DNA of 64,000 nt from [Pseudomonas] carboxydohydrogena (GTDB lineage Bacteria; Pseudomonadota; Alphaproteobacteria; Rhizobiales; Xanthobacteraceae). The first letter of the stretch is position 1; each line of letters begins with the position of its first letter. A program made the translations under genes and the position numbers. Shown one piece after another: positions 41,468 to 50,146 of this stretch. A model generated the notes under the pieces. It saw nothing but the letters and a program-made list of their open reading frames with translations, made no database searches and had not been told where the DNA came from. The DNA lies in the NCBI RefSeq assembly GCF_029030725.1, contig NZ_CP113162.1, positions 990,501-1,054,500 of the forward strand, written 5' to 3'.

Positions 41468-42369
41468 GCGATCCGCTGCATCAGGAGGCTGACCCAGCCG
41501 TCGAGTTCATAGCGGCGGATCAGGCGCAGGCCCTGGCCCCGGTAAGCCGCGATCACACCGCGCGCGTGAGGCGGCAGCAGGCCCGACAGGATCACGAAGG
41601 CGGACGGCGCGAGATGCCGTTCCATCGGTGCCGCGAGCTTGCGCAGCGGGTTGGCAAGAATGTTGGCCAGCACGAGATCGAACGGGCCGGCCTGCGCGAA
41701 ACGCGGCGAGCCGAAGCCGATCGCCTGGATCGCCTCCACATCCTGCCCCACGCCGTTGAGAGCGGCATTCTCCTTGGCGACAATGACCGAGCGCGGATCG
41801 ATGTCGCTGGCGAGGATGGGCCGATGCAGCGCCTTGGCGGCGGCGATCGCCAGCACACCGGTGCCGGTGCCGAGGTCGAGCACGCGGCGAGGCGTGGATT
41901 GGCACAGCACCCGGTCGAGCAGCATGAGGCAGCCGCGCGTGGTGCCGTGATGGCCGGTTCCGAACGCGAGCGCGGCCTCGATCTCGATCCGCAGCTTGTT
42001 CGGCGGAATCCGGTCGCGATCATGCTGGCCGTGAACGACGAAGCGCCCGGCGCAGACCGGCACGAGGTCGGCGAGGCTCGCTTTGACCCAGTCTTTGGCC
42101 TCCACCGTGTCGAACACGAGCGCGGCGGCGGTTTCCTCGCCAACGGTCTGGGCGACCGTGGAGCGAATGGCGGCCTGATCGGGCGGCGTCTCGAAATAGA
42201 GTGAAATATCCCATTCGCTGCTGCCCGGCCGCTCGAAGGCCGCGACGACGACCTCGCCGCTGTCGAAGACTTCGGACAGCGCATCTACGATACGGTTGGC
42301 GCTGCCCTCGTCCCCGGCGCCACAGGTGGCGTGATGGGTGGGGCCGGAGGGCGTTACGGACGGGTCCAT
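41464..42369 (-). CDS. prmA: Ribosomal protein L11 methyltransferase PrmA
   Basis: This 301-residue protein has a C-terminal SAM-dependent methyltransferase domain: EAALAFGTGHHGTTRGCL, VLDLGTGTGVLAIAAAKAL, DIDPRSVIVAKENAALNG and FDLVLANILANPLRKLA, the catalytic NI(L)A-type motif of PrmA. The N-terminal substrate-recognition domain is divergent, which is common in alphaproteobacteria. It methylates lysines and the N-terminus of L11. Confidence 0.9.
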   Translation of the reverse strand: MDPSVTPSGPTHHATCGAGDEGSANRIVDALSEVFDSGEVVVAAFERPGSSEWDISLYFETPPDQAAIRSTVAQTVGEETAAALVFDTVEAKDWVKASLADLVPVCAGRFVVHGQHDRDRIPPNKLRIEIEAALAFGTGHHGTTRGCLMLLDRVLCQSTPRRVLDLGTGTGVLAIAAAKALHRPILASDIDPRSVIVAKENAALNGVGQDVEAIQAIGFGSPRFAQAGPFDLVLANILANPLRKLAAPMERHLAPSAFVILSGLLPPHARGVIAAYRGQGLRLIRRYELDGWVSLLMQRIA

Positions 42370-42617
42370 GAAAGCTCAAATGGCAAGGAATGCCGGAACT
42401 GCCGGCTCACGGCTGGCAGGGACCACTGCCTACAGGATATGGTCGCAAAGTGCGAGCCAAACCGTGAACCGGATGCCCCACGGAGGCAGGACCTTGCACC
42501 CGGCAAGGGAGTCCTTTTCCGGCCGGGGTCACATATCCGTCATCAGTTGATCTGTTGTAATTTGATACATCAGGAATAGATGTTAAAGGATGCCGGGATA
42601 ATCGAAGGAGAGTGGCC
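42370..42617. promoter_or_regulatory. Divergent promoter region, prmA / small membrane protein
   Basis: No gene is visible. The right half is AT-richer (around 42533-42600) and should carry the promoter of the 90-aa membrane protein. No specific operator stands out. Confidence 0.3.
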
Positions 42618-42890
42618 ATGAAAAATCTGACTCTGGGCCGGGTTCTGGTCGTTCTCGCCTTGATTGCCCTGTTGATCGGCACCGGCGTATGGGCCGTCGA
42701 GGTCTGGAACGCCAGCGGCAACGTCGATATGGGCAAGCACGGCTGGATCGCACTTGGTCTCGGCACGTTCTTCTCGCTCGTCATCGGCTGCGGATTGATG
42801 GCCTTGATGTTTTTCTCCAGCCGCAGCGGCCACGACGAGGCTGCCGACCCGCTGAGGCACCGCAACGAGCCGCCGGGAAATGGCGTCTAG
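42618..42890 (+). CDS. Small two-helix membrane protein, 90 aa
   Basis: Two hydrophobic helices (LGRVLVVLALIALLIGTGVWAV and IALGLGTFFSLVIGCGLMALMFF) are separated by a short polar loop, with a charged C-terminal tail (SRSGHDEAADPLRHRNEPP). I do not recognise a characterised family. ATG 42618 is preceded by GAAGGAG; a GTG at 42612 is possible. It is convergent with the phytoene-dehydrogenase-like gene. Confidence 0.75.
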   Translation: MKNLTLGRVLVVLALIALLIGTGVWAVEVWNASGNVDMGKHGWIALGLGTFFSLVIGCGLMALMFFSSRSGHDEAADPLRHRNEPPGNGV

Positions 42891-42908
42891 GCTGCATTCC
42901 CCTGGAAC

Positions 42909-42939
42909 CTATCCACAGGGTCTCCACAGCTTTTCCACA
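42909..42939 (+). repeat. Three phased DnaA-box-like repeats
   Basis: CTATCCACA (42909), GTCTCCACA (42920) and TTTTCCACA (42931) repeat at exactly 11-bp steps. They match the DnaA-box consensus TTATCCACA at 8, 7 and 8 of 9 positions. They sit between the ends of two convergent genes. Confidence 0.5.
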
Positions 42940-42946
42940 GGGTTGT

Positions 42947-44548
42947 CTACGCGAAAATCCCCTGATGATCGCGCAGGATGGTCTGCGCGGCGTTGTAGCC
43001 CGGCGCGCCGGTGACGCCACCGCCGGGATGAGCGCCCGAGCCGCAATGGTAGAGCCCCTTCAGTGGGCCCCGGTAGTCGGCATGGCCGAGCAGCGGGCGG
43101 GCCGAGAACAACTGGTTCAGCGTCAGCTTGCCGTGGAAGATGTCGCCGCCGATCAATCCGAACTGCCGTTCCAGATCGAGCGGTGACAGGATCTGGCGGG
43201 CGATGATGCTGCGCGTGAAGCCGGGCGCGTACTTGTCCACGGTCGCGATCATCAAATTGGCGACCTCCTCGCGGTGATCGTCCCATGATGTGCCATCCGG
43301 CAGTTCCGGCGCGACGTGCTGGCAGAACAGGCTGGCGACATGCGCGTCCGGCGGCGCGAGGCTGTCGTCCAGCGTGGAAGGGATCAGCATTTCCACCACC
43401 GGCTCGCGGCTCCAGCCATGCTCTCGCGCGTCGTGATAAGCGCGATCCATGTAGGCAAGTGACGGCGCGAGGATGATGCCGCTGGTGAGGTGGTCGCCCA
43501 TGCCCGGCAGGGCGGTGAAGGACGGCAGCGCGGCAAGCGCCACGTTCATCCGGAAGGTGCCCGAGCCGTTGCGATATTTCGCAATGCGTGAAGCGAACGG
43601 AACAGGCAATGCGGCTTGCGGCACGAGGCGCGTGTAAAGCAGCGTCGGGTTGACGTTGGAGACGATATAACGCCCGCGCAGCGTTTCGCCGTTCTCCAGC
43701 GTGACACCGATAGCGCGGCCGTTCTCGACCAGCACTTCGCTGACACCGGCTTCGGTTTCGATCTCGGCGCCATGGCTGCGGGCGGAAGCGGCCATTGCCT
43801 GCGTGATCGCGCCCATGCCGCCGATGGCGTGGCCCCACAGCCCCTTGCGGCCGTTCACCTCGCCGAAGGCATGATGCAGCATCACATAGGCGGAGCCTGC
43901 CGCATAAGGGCTCGCGTAATGGCCGACGATGGCGTCGAAGCCGAACAGCGCCTTGACGAGGTCGCTCTCGAACCAGTCGTCGAGCATTTCTCCGGCCGAC
44001 AATGTGAACAGATCAAGCAGCAGTCGCTGATGCTCCAGCGACAGCCGTCGCAGGAGGTTGCCGCTCTCCAGCGCATTGAACGCTTCGCGCAGGCTGTTGA
44101 GCGAAAATCCTTCCGTGACGTTGGGCGGCGCGCGCAGCAGGAATTGCCGCAGCACGTCGGCGACGATTTCGAGTTCGCGGTTGAAGGCGTCGATGCGCAG
44201 CGCATCGCGTTCGCTCAGTTTCGCGATGGACTGATGGGTGCGTCCCTCGCCGGTGAGGAGATAACGGCCATCGGGCGAGGGCAGGAAATTCTGCGCGCGC
44301 CGCTCGACGATGCGCAAGCCATGGCCCGCAAGGTTCAACTCCGCGATCACGCGCGGATGCAGCAGGCTGACGGTATAGGCCGCGACCGAATTGCGGAAGC
44401 CGGGGTGGAATTCCTCCGTCACGGCAGCGCCGCCCACGACCTTGCGCCGCTCGACGACTTTGACCGTGAGGCCGTTCATCGCGAGATAGGCCGCGCAGGT
44501 GAGGCCGTTATGGCCGGCGCCGATGATGATCGCGTCGTACCGTGACAT
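42947..44548 (-). CDS. Phytoene-dehydrogenase-like FAD oxidoreductase
   Basis: This 533-residue flavoprotein begins YDAIIIGAGHNGLTCAAYLA, the FAD dinucleotide fold, followed by VVERRKVVGGAAVTEE. The C-terminus has GLYHCGSGAHPGGGVTGAPGYNAA, typical of the CrtI/PYROXD2-like amine-oxidase superfamily. Despite the usual label, no carotenoid genes are nearby, so a desaturase role is doubtful and the substrate is unknown. It is divergent from the membrane spermidine-synthase-like gene. Confidence 0.85.
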   Translation of the reverse strand: MSRYDAIIIGAGHNGLTCAAYLAMNGLTVKVVERRKVVGGAAVTEEFHPGFRNSVAAYTVSLLHPRVIAELNLAGHGLRIVERRAQNFLPSPDGRYLLTGEGRTHQSIAKLSERDALRIDAFNRELEIVADVLRQFLLRAPPNVTEGFSLNSLREAFNALESGNLLRRLSLEHQRLLLDLFTLSAGEMLDDWFESDLVKALFGFDAIVGHYASPYAAGSAYVMLHHAFGEVNGRKGLWGHAIGGMGAITQAMAASARSHGAEIETEAGVSEVLVENGRAIGVTLENGETLRGRYIVSNVNPTLLYTRLVPQAALPVPFASRIAKYRNGSGTFRMNVALAALPSFTALPGMGDHLTSGIILAPSLAYMDRAYHDAREHGWSREPVVEMLIPSTLDDSLAPPDAHVASLFCQHVAPELPDGTSWDDHREEVANLMIATVDKYAPGFTRSIIARQILSPLDLERQFGLIGGDIFHGKLTLNQLFSARPLLGHADYRGPLKGLYHCGSGAHPGGGVTGAPGYNAAQTILRDHQGIFA

Positions 44549-44704
44549 CCGGCCTTCTTAAATGCGGTCTCTCTCGCAAGCGAGCGATTTCTGGCGCTGG
44601 GGATGGTCACGGGGCGGTTATTGTTCGTTCATCTTCGCTATGGTCCACTGATGGGCACGGCGTTTCCGGACGTTTCCGGCCTTGCGGCCGTTTACGGAGT
44701 TGTC

Positions 44705-46972
44705 ATGACCACCCCGTCACCGGCCGATGCGGTATCGCCCGCCGCGCGCAACCGTGTTGTGCTCACGGCCTATACCGCGACGATCTTCCTGAGCGCGCTG
44801 CTGCTGTTTTCGGTGCAGCCTCTGTTCACGAAAATGGTGCTGCCGCGCCTCGGCGGCTCCCCCGCGGTGTGGTCGGTGGCGATGGTGTTCTTCCAGTCGC
44901 TGCTGCTCGGCGGTTACGCCTACGCGCATGTGCTGATGACGCTGAAAAGCCGGACGGCTCCGGTCGTGATCCATCTTGTATTGCTGGCGGTGGCTTTCAC
45001 GTTTCTGCCGCTCTCCATCGGCAGCGGCTGGGCCGAGCCGCCCGCCAGCGGCTACGCGTTCTGGCTGCTCGGCCTGTTCGCGGCGTCCATCGGGCTGCCG
45101 TTCTTCGCGCTCGCCGCCAACAATCCGATGTTGCAGGCATGGTTCGTCCGCACCGGGCACCCGCAGGGGCCGGACCCGTACTTTCTTTATGCCTCATCGA
45201 ACATCGGCAGCTTCCTCGCGCTTTTGTCCTACCCGGTGCTGCTGGAGCCGATGCTGACGCTTCACGCGCAGAACGTGCTGTGGGCTTTCGGATACGGGTT
45301 GCTGATCCTGTTGATCGCGGCTTGCGGCTTGTTGCTGCTGCGCGCGCCGCCAATGGCCGTCGCCCTGAACGATGAAGACGAGGCCGCGCCCGGGCCGTCA
45401 TGGCTGCAATGGGGGCGGTGGGTGTTTCTTGCCGCCGTGCCATCGGGACTTCTGATCGCCGTCACCGCCCATATCTCGACCGACGTCGCCGCTGCGCCGC
45501 TGTTGTGGGTGCTGCCGCTGTCGCTCTATCTGCTGACATGGGTGCTGGTGTTCCAGTCGCGGCCGCTGCTGCCGCATCGCTGGATGCTGAAGCTGCAACC
45601 GCTCGCGATCGCGGGTGTCGTTGTGCTGCTGGCGATCGGCGGCGAGCAGAATCTGCTGCTGACCCTCGGAGGACATCAGCTTTGCTTCTTCATCATCGCG
45701 ATGGCATCGCATGGCGAACTGGCGCGGACCCGTCCGCCCGCGCGCTATCTCACCGGGTTCTACGTGGCGCTGTCGTTCGGCGGCATGATCGGCGGGCTGT
45801 TCGCGGGACTGGTCGCGCCGTTCACGTTTTCATGGATTGCCGAATATCCGATCCTGCTGGCGCTCGCGGCGCTGTGCCGGCCATGGCAGCGGCCAAGGCG
45901 CGGGGCGATGCTGCTCTGGTTCGCAGCGGTGGTGGTGGCGTCGATCCTGATCGTGCTGGCGTACCGCGCCGATGCGGCGGAGGTGTTTCTCGAAAGCTGG
46001 CGCGTCTGGACGATCGGCTCACTCGCCGCGGTGGCCGCGCTGCTGGCCATGGTGATGCGGATTCATCGCGTCCAGTTCGCGCTGCTTGTGGCGCTGGGAC
46101 TCGTGCTGGTGCGCGTCTATCCGCTGGACGAGGGACGGGTGGAGACGGTGCGCAGTTTCTTCGGTGTGCACAAGATCGTGGTAACGCCGGGCGGGCAATA
46201 TCACGTGCTGATGCACGGCACGACGATTCACGGCGCGGAAAAATTCCTCAACGACGACGGCACGAAGATCACGGGCAGGCCGGAGCCGATCAGCTACTAT
46301 CACAATGACGGCGGCATCGGCCGCGCGATCGCGGCGATCCGCGCGCGCAAGGGCGCGCCGCTGCGGGTGGCGGCCATCGGCCTTGGCGCGGGCACTCTGG
46401 CCTGTCAGGCGAAGCCCGGCGAGGCATGGAAGTTCTTCGAGATCGACCAGACCATGGTCGATACCGCGCGCAATCCGAAATATTTCACTTATCTGTCCGC
46501 CTGCATGCCGGAGATCAAGCCGGTGATCGGCGATGCGCGGCTGACTTTCGCGCGCGAGCCGGATGCGGCTTATGATCTCATTATTGTTGACGCCTATTCT
46601 TCGGATGCGATCCCGATCCATCTGGCGACGCAGGAGGCGATGGCGATTTACAAGGCGAAACTCGCGCCGGGCGGCGCGGTGCTGATGCATGTATCGAACC
46701 GGCATCTCGAACTGGCGAGCGTCGTCGTCGGCATCGCGGATGCAAATGGCCTGACGAGCTGGGTCTATAACGAGGACAGCGGCCGGGACGCCGAATATAT
46801 CTTCACCACCAATGTGGTCGTGTCCGCGCGCAAGCCGGAAGATGTCGGTGCGCTGGCATCGAGCAGCTTCTGGCAACTCACGGCGCCGACGCCCGGGCAG
46901 CGGGTGTGGACCGACGATTATTCCAACGTGCTGGGAGCGGTGTATCGCCGTCTGCGCGACGGCGATAATTGA
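44705..46972 (+). CDS. Polytopic membrane protein fused to spermidine-synthase-like domain
   Basis: This protein of 755 residues has about 11-12 membrane helices (roughly residues 15-480, starting LTAYTATIFLSALLLFSVQPLFTK) and a cytosolic C-terminal methyltransferase-fold domain like spermidine synthase: IGLGAGTLACQAKPGEAWKFFEID and DLIIVDAYSSDAIPIHL. The polyamine synthase active site is not evident, so true aminopropyl transfer is uncertain. ATG 44705, behind GGAG, is preferred over GTG/ATG starts to 44603. The gene is single. Confidence 0.85.
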   Translation: MTTPSPADAVSPAARNRVVLTAYTATIFLSALLLFSVQPLFTKMVLPRLGGSPAVWSVAMVFFQSLLLGGYAYAHVLMTLKSRTAPVVIHLVLLAVAFTFLPLSIGSGWAEPPASGYAFWLLGLFAASIGLPFFALAANNPMLQAWFVRTGHPQGPDPYFLYASSNIGSFLALLSYPVLLEPMLTLHAQNVLWAFGYGLLILLIAACGLLLLRAPPMAVALNDEDEAAPGPSWLQWGRWVFLAAVPSGLLIAVTAHISTDVAAAPLLWVLPLSLYLLTWVLVFQSRPLLPHRWMLKLQPLAIAGVVVLLAIGGEQNLLLTLGGHQLCFFIIAMASHGELARTRPPARYLTGFYVALSFGGMIGGLFAGLVAPFTFSWIAEYPILLALAALCRPWQRPRRGAMLLWFAAVVVASILIVLAYRADAAEVFLESWRVWTIGSLAAVAALLAMVMRIHRVQFALLVALGLVLVRVYPLDEGRVETVRSFFGVHKIVVTPGGQYHVLMHGTTIHGAEKFLNDDGTKITGRPEPISYYHNDGGIGRAIAAIRARKGAPLRVAAIGLGAGTLACQAKPGEAWKFFEIDQTMVDTARNPKYFTYLSACMPEIKPVIGDARLTFAREPDAAYDLIIVDAYSSDAIPIHLATQEAMAIYKAKLAPGGAVLMHVSNRHLELASVVVGIADANGLTSWVYNEDSGRDAEYIFTTNVVVSARKPEDVGALASSSFWQLTAPTPGQRVWTDDYSNVLGAVYRRLRDGDN

Positions 46973-46997
46973 TCCCGCCGCTTAAGTGCGTCCGGCG

Positions 46998-47798
46998 TCA
47001 ATCGTCGTCGTCGTTTCCGAACAGCGGGCGTGCCCGATAGACGCGGCGTTGATAGTAGCGCGACCCGTCATCCTGCGCGTAATTGTTGTCGTAACCGCGG
47101 CTGTAGCGCGGGTCGATATAGATGCGCCGGGTCGGGTCGCGCGGATCGGGGGCCGAGATGCCGCCGCCATATCCGCTGTTGTTGCCGTAGTTGTAATAAG
47201 GCTGGCGCTGGGGCTGCTGCTGATAGGAATCGTCGCCGGGGCGATCATACATCGCGCCGGAGGGCACGCGCTGCGGCGTCGTGTCCAAAGGCTGGCCTGC
47301 GCTGGCGTCGGCATCGAGGGTGCCGCCACGGCTGGCGACGTTGCGCGGATTGCGCGCGAGCGCCACGCGCGATGAGCCGGTGAGGCGGACGCTGGTTTTC
47401 AGCAGCCCTTCCTTTTTCACCAGATTCCAAAGTGTCGTGGCGTTGGCGCGCGACAGTCTCACGCAGCCGTGCGAAACCGGCGTGCCGAGGTTTTTGACGG
47501 AATCGGTGCCGTGGATGGCGTGGCCCTGCCTGGTGAAGAAGATCGAATGCGGCATCGGCGCATCGTCGAATTCCTTCGAGAAATGGTTTTCTTCCATGCG
47601 GAAGGTCTGGAATTTCCCGTTCGGCGTCTCGTGCGTGGGATTGCCGCTCGAGACCGGCCAGCGATAGAGCACCTGCCCATCGACCGAGACGGTCATCTGC
47701 TGGATGTCCTTGTTGACCTCGATATCGACAGCGGCACGAGCCAGCGATGCGCTGGCCGCCATGATCAGCGCCGCAACAGGAATAACCAATTTACGCAT
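46998..47798 (-). CDS. L,D-transpeptidase (YkuD domain), exported
   Basis: This 266-residue protein has a signal peptide (MRKLVIPVAALIMAASASLARA) and a YkuD domain: DIEVNKDIQQMTVSVDG, then HAIHGTD and the catalytic Cys112 in SHGCVRLS. It forms 3-3 crosslinks in peptidoglycan or attaches lipoprotein to it. The C-terminus (about 165-266) is Tyr/Asn/Asp/Arg-rich and probably disordered. ATG 47798, behind GGAG, is chosen over 47840, which adds 14 non-signal residues. Confidence 0.92.
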   Translation of the reverse strand: MRKLVIPVAALIMAASASLARAAVDIEVNKDIQQMTVSVDGQVLYRWPVSSGNPTHETPNGKFQTFRMEENHFSKEFDDAPMPHSIFFTRQGHAIHGTDSVKNLGTPVSHGCVRLSRANATTLWNLVKKEGLLKTSVRLTGSSRVALARNPRNVASRGGTLDADASAGQPLDTTPQRVPSGAMYDRPGDDSYQQQPQRQPYYNYGNNSGYGGGISAPDPRDPTRRIYIDPRYSRGYDNNYAQDDGSRYYQRRVYRARPLFGNDDDD

Positions 47799-47942
47799 GT
47801 TACCGATCTCCAGCGGCCCGCCACGTGGCCGATACAACATCAGGATTTAAGAGCTGAAGATGGCTTTTTCCAGCGAGAATAAGGGTGGGAAGAGAACGCG
47901 CGGCTCAACGGGACGATCCGTTAACCGCTCTAACATTTACGT

Positions 47943-47967
47943 GAAACCTTTGGCCCGCCAGTGCGTT
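47943..47967 (+). promoter_or_regulatory. Candidate EcfG-type promoter (one mismatch)
   Basis: GAAAC (47943-47947), 16 bases, CGTT (47964-47967) differs from the GGAAC-N16/17-CGTT consensus at one base. It lies 44 bases before the small exported glycine-rich protein. Confidence 0.4.
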
Positions 47968-48011
47968 GGTCTCCCGTCAATGATTTGTCACTTTCAACAT
48001 GAGAGCCTGAA

Positions 48012-48311
48012 ATGAAAGCAATGACCTCCGGCGTTCAGCCGGCAAATCGGACCTTCGCATGGGCCTCCGCCCTGGCGCTTTTGGTGCTGCTCGCCGCTCC
48101 CCTCGCGGGGCATGCGCAGGGCATCATCGGCGGTGCTGAGGAAGGCGCATATCGCGGCAACCGCGCGGCGGGCCCCGTCGGCGGTGTCGTGGGCGGCGCG
48201 ATCGGCGCGGGTGTCGGCGGCGTGGTGGGCGGAGTGAATGGCGTGATCGGCGGCCCCCGGTATCATCACCGGCACCGTCACTATCATCGCCGTCATCATC
48301 GCCGCTACTGA
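48012..48311 (+). CDS. Exported glycine-zipper, His/Arg-tailed protein, 99 aa
   Basis: A signal peptide (hydrophobic SALALLVLLAAPLAGHA) is followed by a Gly/Val/Ala segment with repeated GGxxGG spacing (about 52-80) and a basic tail of alternating His, Arg and Tyr (YHHRHRHYHRRHHRRY). The glycine zipper may insert in or pack on a membrane; the tail could bind metal or anionic polymers. The function is unknown. The upstream stress-type promoter is a candidate. A strong terminator follows. Confidence 0.75.
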   Translation: MKAMTSGVQPANRTFAWASALALLVLLAAPLAGHAQGIIGGAEEGAYRGNRAAGPVGGVVGGAIGAGVGGVVGGVNGVIGGPRYHHRHRHYHRRHHRRY

Positions 48312-48329
48312 GCGAATTCGGCTGATAAA

Positions 48330-48361
48330 AAATGGCCCCGCAATTTTGCGGGGCCATTTTC
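48330..48361. terminator. Bidirectional rho-independent terminator
   Basis: A perfect 14-bp stem, AAAATGGCCCCGCA / TGCGGGGCCATTTT with an ATTT loop, has an A-run on one side and T-run on the other. It separates the convergent glycine-rich gene and the ABC permease gene. Confidence 0.9.
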
Positions 48362-48373
48362 TTTTGGGGTCGG

Positions 48374-49135
48374 TCAGCGCTTGAGGCGATAGCCGGTTTT
48401 GAAGATCCACCAGATCACGGCCATGCTGAGAAGCAGGAAGACCATGATCATTGCGACACTGAGATAGACGCTGACATCGGCGACCTCGGTGAAGCTCCAG
48501 CGAAAGCCGCTGATGAGATAGACCACGGGATTGAGCAGCGTGATCGAACGCCAGACCGGCGGTAGCATGCCGATCGAATAGAAGCTGCCTCCGAGGAATG
48601 TCAGCGGCGTCACCACCAGCAGCGGAATCGCCTGCAATTTCTCGAAGCCGTCCGCCCAGATGCCGATGATGAAGCCGAACAGGCTGAAGGTCAGCGCGGT
48701 GAGCACGAGGAAGGCCAGCATCCATGCCGGATGCGCGATCTTGATCGGCACGAACAGGGCGGCGGTCGCGAGGATAATCAGGCCGAGCGCGATGGACTTG
48801 GTCGCCGCCGCGCCGACATAGCCGAGCACGGCCTCGAACGCCGATACCGGCGCGGACAACAATTCATACACCGTGCCGGTGAATTTCGGGAAATAGATGC
48901 CGAACGAGGCGTTGGCGATGCTCTGCGTCAGCACCGACAGCATGATGAGGCCCGGCACGATGAATGCGCCATAGCTGACGCCGTGGATTTCCGGAATCCG
49001 CGAGCCGATCGCCGAGCCGAACACGACGAAATACAGCGATGTCGAGATCACCGGCGAGACGACGCTTTGCAGCAGCGTGCGGAAGGTGCGCGCCATTTCG
49101 AATTTGTAGATGGCGACGACGGCGTGGAGGTTCAT
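48374..49135 (-). CDS. ABC-2 type exporter permease
   Basis: This 253-residue membrane protein has about six helices and the ABC-2 domain motif [32 protein letters not shown]. The N-terminus ([34 protein letters not shown]) is typical of drug or polysaccharide ABC-2 permeases. It overlaps the ATPase gene by four bases and should form a 2+2 exporter with it. The substrate is unknown. Confidence 0.9.
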   Translation of the reverse strand: MNLHAVVAIYKFEMARTFRTLLQSVVSPVISTSLYFVVFGSAIGSRIPEIHGVSYGAFIVPGLIMLSVLTQSIANASFGIYFPKFTGTVYELLSAPVSAFEAVLGYVGAAATKSIALGLIILATAALFVPIKIAHPAWMLAFLVLTALTFSLFGFIIGIWADGFEKLQAIPLLVVTPLTFLGGSFYSIGMLPPVWRSITLLNPVVYLISGFRWSFTEVADVSVYLSVAMIMVFLLLSMAVIWWIFKTGYRLKR

Positions 49136-50055
49136 GCGCTGTGCACCAGATTGACGAAAATCTCCTCGAGGGAGGATTGCGTCGTGTTGAGGTCGTTGAA
49201 GTTGAGGCCGGCGGCGCGCAGATCGTTCAGCAGGGTGGTGATGCCGGTGCGCTCGCTCTTGGTGTCGTAGGTGTAGGTCAGTTGCTTGCGGTCGTCCGAC
49301 AGCTCGAGTTTATACTCGCCAAGAGAGGCGGGCAGGGAATCGACCGGCTCCTTGAAATGCAACGTCAGTTGCTTGCGGCCGAGCTTGCGCATCAGCGTGG
49401 CCTTGTCCTCGACCAGCACGATCTCGCCCTTGTTGATGACGCCGACGCGGTCGGCCATCTCCTCGGCTTCCTCGATGTAATGCGTGGTGAGGATGATGGT
49501 GACACCGGAATCGCGCAGTTCGCGCACCACCTGCCACATCGACTTGCGCAGTTCGACATCGACGCCCGCGGTCGGCTCGTCCAGAAACAGGATCTGCGGC
49601 TCGTGGGCGAGCGCCTTGGCGATCATCACGCGGCGCTTCATGCCGCCGGAGAGCGTGATGATCTGGCTCTTGCGCTTGTCCCACAATGAGAGGTCTTTCA
49701 GAATCTTCTCGATCAGCGCGGAGTTCTTCGGTTTGCCGAACAGGCCGCGGCTGAAGGCGGCGGTCGCTGTCGGGGTTTCCCAGGCGTCGGTATGCAATTC
49801 CTGCGGCACGAGGCCGATCATCTCGCGCGCGGCGCGGTAGTCGGTGACGTTATCGTGGCCGCCGATGGTTACGGTGCCTTCGCTTGCCATCGCAAGACCG
49901 CAGATCGTGCTGATGAGCGTGGTCTTGCCCGCGCCGTTCGGCCCTAGCAGCGCGAAAATCTCGCCCTGCCGGATTTCCAGATTGATGTTCTTCAGCGCGG
50001 TGAAGCCCGACGCATAGGTCTTGGTCAGGTTGGAGACGGTAATGATGGCTGGCAT
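49132..50055 (-). CDS. ABC exporter ATP-binding protein (ABC-2 partner)
   Basis: This ATPase of 307 residues has Walker [17 protein letters not shown] (about 37-52), Q-loop GLVPQELH, signature [15 protein letters not shown], Walker [13 protein letters not shown] and H-loop [18 protein letters not shown]-terminal domain of about 80 residues after the ATPase is typical of DrrA/NodI-like partners. It precedes and overlaps the permease gene. Confidence 0.92.
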   Translation of the reverse strand: MPAIITVSNLTKTYASGFTALKNINLEIRQGEIFALLGPNGAGKTTLISTICGLAMASEGTVTIGGHDNVTDYRAAREMIGLVPQELHTDAWETPTATAAFSRGLFGKPKNSALIEKILKDLSLWDKRKSQIITLSGGMKRRVMIAKALAHEPQILFLDEPTAGVDVELRKSMWQVVRELRDSGVTIILTTHYIEEAEEMADRVGVINKGEIVLVEDKATLMRKLGRKQLTLHFKEPVDSLPASLGEYKLELSDDRKQLTYTYDTKSERTGITTLLNDLRAAGLNFNDLNTTQSSLEEIFVNLVHSA

Positions 50056-50146
50056 GCAGATGCGGGGCTCGCTGGAATGCGGGTCGCGGACAAATAGAGG
50101 CTCGGATTGACCGAAACAAGGGGCGGGGTTGATATATCAGGCCGTC

